Positions 1-5,173 of a stretch of DNA of 8,012 bases are shown here, one piece after another. The notes beneath the pieces were generated by a model, which searched no databases, was not told the origin of the DNA, and saw only the letters and a list, made by a program, of their open reading frames with translations. Source of the DNA: a bacterium (GTDB lineage Bacteria > Ratteibacteria > UBA8468 > B48-G9 > JAFGKM01); assembly GCA_029548585.1 (NCBI GenBank), contig JAKPNC010000160.1, positions 1-8,012 on the forward strand. The letters are read 5' to 3'. The position numbers and the translations under genes were made by a program. Every line of letters starts with the position of its first letter. Within the stretch, counting starts at the first letter, position 1.

Positions 1-3000
1 GGCAGGTTCGTGGTAAAACGTTCGGGCTGGTATGTCACCGATACAGGCGAAAAGGTTGCGCGGGCGGATGCCTGGTTTTATTTTTCTGCAGGCACGCCGT
101 ACGTGAAGATAACCCATTCTCTCATCCTCACCGAAGATACCAATAAAATATGGATAAGGGATTACGGTCTCGAATTCAAAACCCCTACGGCGCCTGGAAA
201 CGCCTATTTTGCCCTTGGCGAAGCAGGCAAGGAAGATGTGAGGAAAGTTGCGTTATCGGGAAGCGAAGTATACATGTTGCAGGATGTCTATCCCCATTTT
301 GCAGAAAGAGAAAGCAGGGCTGTCGTGGGCAGTGTTTCGCAGGGTAGAAACAGCATGATTGAAAATGTCACGACAGCGGGCGATTGGGCTTACGGGGATT
401 ACGGGAATTACGGGATAACCCTTGTGATGCCCTGGCTTGCCGAGAGGTTTCCCAAGGAGATATCTTTCGGCCCCGGGTCGGCCCGGGCGATCTTATGGTC
501 GAACCGTTGCGGCAGGGAGCTTGATTTCAGGAGTGCCACACTTGCGAAAGAATACTGGCAGAGCTGGGTGGAGAAGGGTTATGCCAGCCCGGGAAGAGAA
601 AAGCTGGTAAAACTTCCCAGCAACGCACAGGGCGCCGCCGGTACCCATGATGTCTGGTTCATGCCGCGTGCAGGGGCTTATGAACCTGTAAATGTGAGGC
701 AATCCGCTATTGCCGCAGCAAGGATACCTCTTGTGCTTTCCGAGCCGGAGTGGCTCTGCCAGACCGAAGCGCTGGGCGTGCCCATGCTCCACAAGGATAC
801 GTCAAGGTTTCCCAGGGAGGAAACCTATATCGCCGATTGCTGGGACAGGCTTCTTCTTCCCAACAAGGTGTTTCCCATGAACGGTTACATCAACTGGGGC
901 CACAGCCCTTATCTCGGCTACATGAAAAGGGGCGGCCAGTGGGTCGCAAACTTTATCTCCTACGGAAACATGAACTGTTATTTCCTGCAGAGGCATGCCT
1001 GGTACCTTTACGCCCGAAGCGGGGAAAGGAGATACTTCGATTACGGCCACCGGTACAACCGCATAACGGGTGATTACGCCGTTATCCACTGGGATGCGCC
1101 GGATAAACCCAGAGGCATGTTCACATGGCAGAAAACCCCTATCAACAGCCTTCCTCATTACTGGGGTAACAGTTATTCGATGTATGACATGATGCCCAAT
1201 GACATAGGCCACTGGCCTCTTGAATATTACCTTACGGGAGATGAACGTTCAAAGGATATAACTATGCTGATAGGCGATACCTTCAAGAAGACATGGAATT
1301 TCGAGGAAGCGACGAATATCAGGAAGGTGCACAGTTTCCTTACATCAAGGAAATTTTTAGTCGTATATATGCTTACAGGAGACGAATTTTTTGCCCGGAA
1401 GGCAAAAGAACTTGCGGATGTCTTCATCAACATGGATGAACAGACCGGAGTCAGCGCAAAGCATTCGGATTACGGATGTTCTATGTACAAAGACCAGAGG
1501 CATGTTGTCGACCTGTATATGCATTACAAGGAAACAGGCGATGAACTGGGGAAACAGGCTTTTCTGAAAATACTCGATCACCGCTACCGGTTTAACAGGA
1601 ATCCTGTTGCATATTCCTACCAGTCGATAGCGGCATTTGCCTACCCCATTGCTTATGGCATGACCGGCAACGAAAATTATCTCAAGGTTGCGGCGGAAAC
1701 AATGAGAGACGGATTCAACGACTTCCCGGTTACTCTTAAAGAGGAACTGAAAAATATGCCGGCAGATCCGGACCAGTGGCAAATCCTTCCGAATTTCGGA
1801 ATAGCCCAGCATACCCATCCCTTTATGGCTGTGCCCGCCGCCATGAAGTTTTTCAGGGATAAAGGGTGGGAAGACGAGAGATGGCCTGTTTTAATCAAGT
1901 CTGCGCAGGTCAACCGTTCAATGGCACTTTTTTCACATGCAAAAGGCAAGGATACGGTTTTCAATATCCACGTTCTTACCTCTCCGGGCGGGAAAATCCG
2001 TGCGGAGTTGTTTTCATATCCCCTTTCCCCGCGGCCAGAGCCTTTGGCGGGAATCAAGACAGAATCCGAGCAGAGAATTCTTATACCGAAAATGCTGGGA
2101 AAAGGAACGATGAAGAGGGATGAAGAAGCTGAATTCCAGTATCATGTGAAAGTAACCGTTCCTTCAACCCTTGCCGATGGTCTCTATCTTCTTTCTTTCG
2201 GGGGAACCGAAGCATTTACGGTTCTTGATGCCACCACGGAAAAGGTGGCTTTATACTGCCCGGAAGGTTTCTGGACGGCTTCCGAGATAGAGGGAGACGG
2301 TTGGGCGGTTACCGGACAGCAGGCGGCTGGCAGGCTTGGGGAAAACGCTCCTTTTTATTTCAGGGTGCCTGACGGGCTTGAGAATCTTGAAATCTTTCTC
2401 GGCAGGCCGCAGGTCGTGAAAGCTCCCGACGGTACGGTTGTCGTGGAAGGGGAAAATGAAAATACCGGCAAACTGAGCATTCCGGTCAAGGGACGCAGCG
2501 GTATCTGGAGTCTTCATACGGTTAAACACGGGATACAGGGGGCGCCTCTTGTTTTCACCCGGCTTCTCAACGTGGAACCGGTTGTCTCTTTCGGATCGCC
2601 CGACCGCTTTCCCGAAGGCGTAGGCGGCAAGCCTGTTCCTGCGGTCGTTTTTTCAAGACCTTCCGATAAGATTGAATTCGTTGACGGTGTTCATGGCAAA
2701 GGATTGAGGCTTTCCGGGAAGAAGTCGGTAAGTTTTCCTGCAGGCAATGAATTGACAGAGGGAGGATACCAGTTTTTTCCCGGCATACAGGGTACGGTCG
2801 AATTCTGGTATAAACCCGACTGGTCTACACAGGACATAATATTGGGCAGGGGCGATTCTGTTAAGATAAGGTCTCTTCTGACGGGGCCGCACGCCCATCT
2901 CGGGTATCGTTACGGGGCAAGGTTCGGCCAGAGGTATTTTTACAGCGACCTCATATTGGAGCTTCTCGGGGAACTTCCCGTAGAGAAAAATAAGCCTTCC

Positions 3001-3924
3001 TTCATCCAGCGCAAATCCCTTGTAGGGAGGGAGGAAAGGTATCTTTTCAGGCAGGGCGAGTGGAACCATATTGCCTACGCGTGGGCTTTTGCCCAGCCTG
3101 AAACGGCGATAACAGACAGGGAAATACTGGGAGATATAAGGTGGCCCGTAACATGGCGTATATTTGGCCCCGTTGACAGGAACGATCCTCTCTTATCCGA
3201 AGATGTCCTGAACTCTTATCCTGAACAGATAGAAGTGGCAGGCAGGGTTATTAAAAACGTTGACAAGGTGGTCAGGCAGACTACTTACGAATTTCCCGGA
3301 ATTCTCAAGGAAGAGTACGCAGGCAAAACTGCCTACGTTTTTCTGAAACTTTCTTCTACCAAAGACCAGGAAGTCACCCTTGGAATGGGAGCCGACTGGT
3401 GGATGCAGGCATGGGTCAACGGGAAACTTATCCACGATACCACAGTGACCAGCAACGTTCTTTATCCTTTTTCCATATGGAACCACATGGTAAACGTGAA
3501 GCTGAAAAAGGGCGAGAACATCCTTGCTGTCCGTTATATAAGAAGCCGCACTTCCATACTTGCTCTCGGCGGACCCAATGAACTGCGAAAGCCGGAACCT
3601 GCTAAAATCAAGTGGGAGTTTTCAATCTTTGTTAACGGGAAACCCCTGGACGCTTACCGGAACAGCCTGCAGATAAGGTTTCTGCGTGAGCCCAAAGGAA
3701 ACGAAACCGTAACACTGGCAAAAGCTTTGAAAGACGTAATTATAGGTCCTCTCGACGGGACCATTGACATGCTCAGGATATCGGATATCGTGAGGTACAA
3801 CGGCGATTTTACGCCGCCGAAAGATGTGTCTGCGATCGACAAAAATACCAGGGCTCTCTTTCTTTTTGACGGGAACCTCAGGGGAACCTCCGCATTCTCC
3901 AGGGAAGCGGTGGAAGCCAGGTAA
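1..3924 (+). CDS. PL26-like exo-rhamnogalacturonan lyase family protein (PcRGLX/YetA-like) with C-terminal LamG, 5' partial
   Basis: The reading frame is open from base 1, so the gene starts upstream; the GTG at 10 is internal. Residues are numbered from that GTG (1304 to the TAA). Residues 1-130 look like the end of the RIFT-barrel domain of PcRGLX/YetA proteins (RADAWFYFSAGTPYVKITH). Residues 135-215 fit the central beta-sandwich, ending in GAAGTHDVWF. Residues 230-625 fit the alpha/alpha toroid: aromatic-rich helices, GHSPYLGYMKRGGQW near 300, and DIGHWPLEYYLTGDERSKD near 398. Residues 640-860 are beta-rich and unassigned. Residues 885-1300 are LamG-like with an inserted domain. Known family members cleave rhamnogalacturonan I from chain ends by beta-elimination. 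Activity here is inferred and I did not assign catalytic residues. A signal peptide is presumably in the missing N-terminus. An alternative is an uncharacterised toroid lyase with a different uronic-acid substrate. Confidence 0.72.
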   Translation, partial: GRFVVKRSGWYVTDTGEKVARADAWFYFSAGTPYVKITHSLILTEDTNKIWIRDYGLEFKTPTAPGNAYFALGEAGKEDVRKVALSGSEVYMLQDVYPHFAERESRAVVGSVSQGRNSMIENVTTAGDWAYGDYGNYGITLVMPWLAERFPKEISFGPGSARAILWSNRCGRELDFRSATLAKEYWQSWVEKGYASPGREKLVKLPSNAQGAAGTHDVWFMPRAGAYEPVNVRQSAIAAARIPLVLSEPEWLCQTEALGVPMLHKDTSRFPREETYIADCWDRLLLPNKVFPMNGYINWGHSPYLGYMKRGGQWVANFISYGNMNCYFLQRHAWYLYARSGERRYFDYGHRYNRITGDYAVIHWDAPDKPRGMFTWQKTPINSLPHYWGNSYSMYDMMPNDIGHWPLEYYLTGDERSKDITMLIGDTFKKTWNFEEATNIRKVHSFLTSRKFLVVYMLTGDEFFARKAKELADVFINMDEQTGVSAKHSDYGCSMYKDQRHVVDLYMHYKETGDELGKQAFLKILDHRYRFNRNPVAYSYQSIAAFAYPIAYGMTGNENYLKVAAETMRDGFNDFPVTLKEELKNMPADPDQWQILPNFGIAQHTHPFMAVPAAMKFFRDKGWEDERWPVLIKSAQVNRSMALFSHAKGKDTVFNIHVLTSPGGKIRAELFSYPLSPRPEPLAGIKTESEQRILIPKMLGKGTMKRDEEAEFQYHVKVTVPSTLADGLYLLSFGGTEAFTVLDATTEKVALYCPEGFWTASEIEGDGWAVTGQQAAGRLGENAPFYFRVPDGLENLEIFLGRPQVVKAPDGTVVVEGENENTGKLSIPVKGRSGIWSLHTVKHGIQGAPLVFTRLLNVEPVVSFGSPDRFPEGVGGKPVPAVVFSRPSDKIEFVDGVHGKGLRLSGKKSVSFPAGNELTEGGYQFFPGIQGTVEFWYKPDWSTQDIILGRGDSVKIRSLLTGPHAHLGYRYGARFGQRYFYSDLILELLGELPVEKNKPSFIQRKSLVGREERYLFRQGEWNHIAYAWAFAQPETAITDREILGDIRWPVTWRIFGPVDRNDPLLSEDVLNSYPEQIEVAGRVIKNVDKVVRQTTYEFPGILKEEYAGKTAYVFLKLSSTKDQEVTLGMGADWWMQAWVNGKLIHDTTVTSNVLYPFSIWNHMVNVKLKKGENILAVRYIRSRTSILALGGPNELRKPEPAKIKWEFSIFVNGKPLDAYRNSLQIRFLREPKGNETVTLAKALKDVIIGPLDGTIDMLRISDIVRYNGDFTPPKDVSAIDKNTRALFLFDGNLRGTSAFSREAVEAR
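2680..3912 (+). other. LamG/concanavalin A-like domain (protein domain, discontinuous)
   Basis: This is a domain inside the first gene. The front half has the usual LamG opening: GVHGKGLRLSGKKSVSFPAG (residues about 893-912), then QGTVEFWYKPDW (about 928-939) and GEWNHIAYAWAF (about 1017-1028). The expected following strands come only after a long gap: KWEFSIFVNGKPLDAY (about 1201), GTIDMLRISDIVRY (about 1250) and RALFLFDGNLRG near the C-terminus. LamG domains of this kind commonly mediate carbohydrate binding in large secreted bacterial enzymes. Assignment is by motif recognition, with no profile search. Confidence 0.65.
3118..3600 (+). other. Beta-sandwich domain inserted inside the LamG domain
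   Basis: Residues about 1038-1195 of the first protein lie between the LamG strand pair WNHIAYAWAF and FSIFVNGKPL. The segment begins with WPVTWRIFGPVDRNDPLL and continues with TAYVFLKLSSTKDQEVTLG, then ADWWMQAWVNGKLIHDT, and ends with NVKLKKGENILAVRYIR. This resembles the accessory beta-sandwich found in large glycan-active and sulfatase-linked proteins of Planctomycetota and Lentisphaerota, where the WVNGK and KKGENxLxVR strands recur. It may bind sugar or act as a spacer. Function is unknown and the boundaries are approximate. Confidence 0.5.
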
Positions 3925-4101
3925 ACGAGTTCATATTAAGAGAAGAGAATCTTTGCAAAGGATAGGCGCTTCTTCAGGGTGCGCCGTAGTGGGATCGCCG
4001 CTGGATTATTCCCTTCGCTGCCTTCCCATGGTGAAGACCCGGAGGTTATTCTTTGGCGGAGCGTGGCCTTCGAAACGTTTTTCTTTCTTGATTAAGGATA
4101 A
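3925..4101 (+). other. Intergenic gap with no supportable gene, promoter or terminator
   Basis: This is the 177-base spacer between the lyase-like gene and the serine hydrolase gene. It holds a weak inverted repeat, GGCGC at 3965-3969 and GCGCC at 3981-3985, with an 11-base loop and no following T run, so it is not a convincing terminator. I found no clear -35/-10 pair. Two + frames are nearly open across it, but neither translation looks like a recognised protein. The gap is compatible with co-transcription of the flanking genes, though an internal promoter cannot be excluded. Confidence 0.5.
4094..4098 (+). promoter_or_regulatory. Ribosome binding site for the serine hydrolase gene
   Basis: AAGGA lies three bases before the ATG at 4102. 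The match to the anti-Shine-Dalgarno sequence is good but the spacing is shorter than usual. An in-frame TAA sits directly before the ATG, so no longer start is possible. The next ATG, at 4144, has only GGGG touching it, so 4102 is preferred. Confidence 0.45.
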
Positions 4102-5115
4102 ATGAACGAAAAAAGAACGAAAAAAGAAAAGCAGATTCCGGGGATGGTTTTTCCTGAAGCAGAATGGGAAAAGTCTGCTCCTGTGGAGTTCGGGCTCTGT
4201 CCGGATGCGCTTGAAGACATTGGCCGTAAGATGGAACTGGCACAGGCGAACGGAGTTTTGTGTTGCAAGGGGCGCCTTGTTGCGGAATGGAATTACGCCG
4301 GTCCTCCGGATAAAATGATAGAAGTTCAGTCTATCACCAAAGCCGTCACAGGCACTATTTTGGGGCTGGCGATTCAGGATAAACTCATTCCTCATCTGGA
4401 TGTCAGGGTAAAAGATTACTGGCCTGGTTTCAACGGCGGACCCTATGAGAAAGAAATTACATTTCGCCACCTTATATCGGCCACTTCCGGGCTCAAGCCC
4501 ACGAGGCAACTGAGTACTTACCTGCATGATGATTACAGAAAGCCGGGCATGGAAAGTTCATACCACAACGATCACACGATGAACCTGGCGGACGCGCTTA
4601 CCTATCTGTTTCAACAGGATCTCGAACTGGTCCTTAATGATCGGGTATTGAAACCTATCGGCGCAGGCGCTTCATGGGGAAGTCTTGAGCCGCCCGTGAA
4701 ACTTGCAGACGGAAGAGATGTGCGCAGGGTGGCTGGATTCTGCAATACATGGTGGACTTCCGGGAACCTTGCCAGGTTGGGGCATTTGTATCTTAACTCG
4801 GGCGCCTGGAACGGAAAACAGATAATTCCAGGGGATTATGCACGGGAGTGTTTCAGTCCCGTCGGTCTTCCCGTTCTGCCTTTCTGGAAGCCCTTTCCGG
4901 ATCCGGAGAGAATGCAAAGAAGAAACTACAGCCTGGCCTGGTGGGCGTGGCAGGCAAACGATGGCAGGTGGTTATGGTACATGTTCGGCCACGGCGGCCA
5001 GTTCTGCCTGGTAATGCCGGAGAACGGTATTGTCATGACAAAAATCAACGACTGCAGCGTCCGCCCGATTGTTGAAATATGGGACATGGCGGAGCGGATA
5101 TGCGATCTTACGTGA
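4102..5115 (+). CDS. Serine hydrolase of the beta-lactamase/class C penicillin-binding protein-like family
   Basis: A complete protein of 337 residues. The SxxK nucleophile motif is seen as SITK (Ser77, Lys80). The second motif is YHN (Tyr154, Asn156), where YSN is more usual, and HGG at His297 is at the place of the third motif. VLKPIGAGASW (about 182-192) and WWTSGNLARLGHLYLNSG (about 214-231) are typical of the family, which includes esterases, D-aminopeptidases and beta-lactamase-like proteins. In this setting an esterase acting on a decorated sugar is plausible but unproven. The N-terminus (MNEKRTKKEKQ) is basic and has no hydrophobic segment, so the protein looks cytoplasmic, unlike the large secreted product downstream. 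Cys54-Cys55 are adjacent, which is unusual. The stop at 5113-5115 is followed closely by the next gene, which suggests an operon. Confidence 0.85.
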   Translation: MNEKRTKKEKQIPGMVFPEAEWEKSAPVEFGLCPDALEDIGRKMELAQANGVLCCKGRLVAEWNYAGPPDKMIEVQSITKAVTGTILGLAIQDKLIPHLDVRVKDYWPGFNGGPYEKEITFRHLISATSGLKPTRQLSTYLHDDYRKPGMESSYHNDHTMNLADALTYLFQQDLELVLNDRVLKPIGAGASWGSLEPPVKLADGRDVRRVAGFCNTWWTSGNLARLGHLYLNSGAWNGKQIIPGDYARECFSPVGLPVLPFWKPFPDPERMQRRNYSLAWWAWQANDGRWLWYMFGHGGQFCLVMPENGIVMTKINDCSVRPIVEIWDMAERICDLT

Positions 5116-5120
5116 TAAAA

Positions 5121-5125
5121 AGGGA
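5121..5125 (+). promoter_or_regulatory. Possible ribosome binding site supporting an alternative start at 5135
   Basis: AGGGA is nine bases before an ATG at 5135 that is in frame with the downstream gene. This is better spaced than many sites here. Using it would add 13 polar residues (MGNLIAKSYRGKQ) before the signal peptide and reduce the gap after the serine hydrolase gene to 19 bases. Confidence 0.3.
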
Positions 5126-5162
5126 TGGAATGAAATGGGAAATTTGATAGCTAAAAGCTACC

Positions 5163-5166
5163 GGGG
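5163..5166 (+). promoter_or_regulatory. Weak ribosome binding site for the start at 5174
   Basis: GGGG followed by AAAACAG precedes the ATG at 5174 with seven bases of spacing. The match is weak, but this start places a standard signal peptide at the very N-terminus. Confidence 0.3.
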
Positions 5167-5173
5167 AAAACAG

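Noticed and set aside
10..12. GTG at base 10 as the true start of the first gene
   Set aside because: The frame is open to base 1, there is no ribosome site in view, and the protein would begin in the middle of a RIFT-barrel domain without a signal peptide.
3965..3985. GGCGC/GCGCC inverted repeat as a terminator after the first gene
   Set aside because: The stem is five pairs with an 11-base loop and no T tract follows, so it lacks the features of an intrinsic terminator.
3824..4105. Open + strand frame overlapping the end of the first gene and ending in ATGA at the serine hydrolase start
   Set aside because: The translation is basic and low in recognisable structure, and it overlaps the LamG C-terminus, which is clearly coding in another frame. 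The ATGA overlap looks accidental.
4006..4527. Minus-strand open frame of 173 codons over the start of the serine hydrolase gene
   Set aside because: It is antisense to a gene with clear family motifs, and its translation shows no domain or signal peptide.
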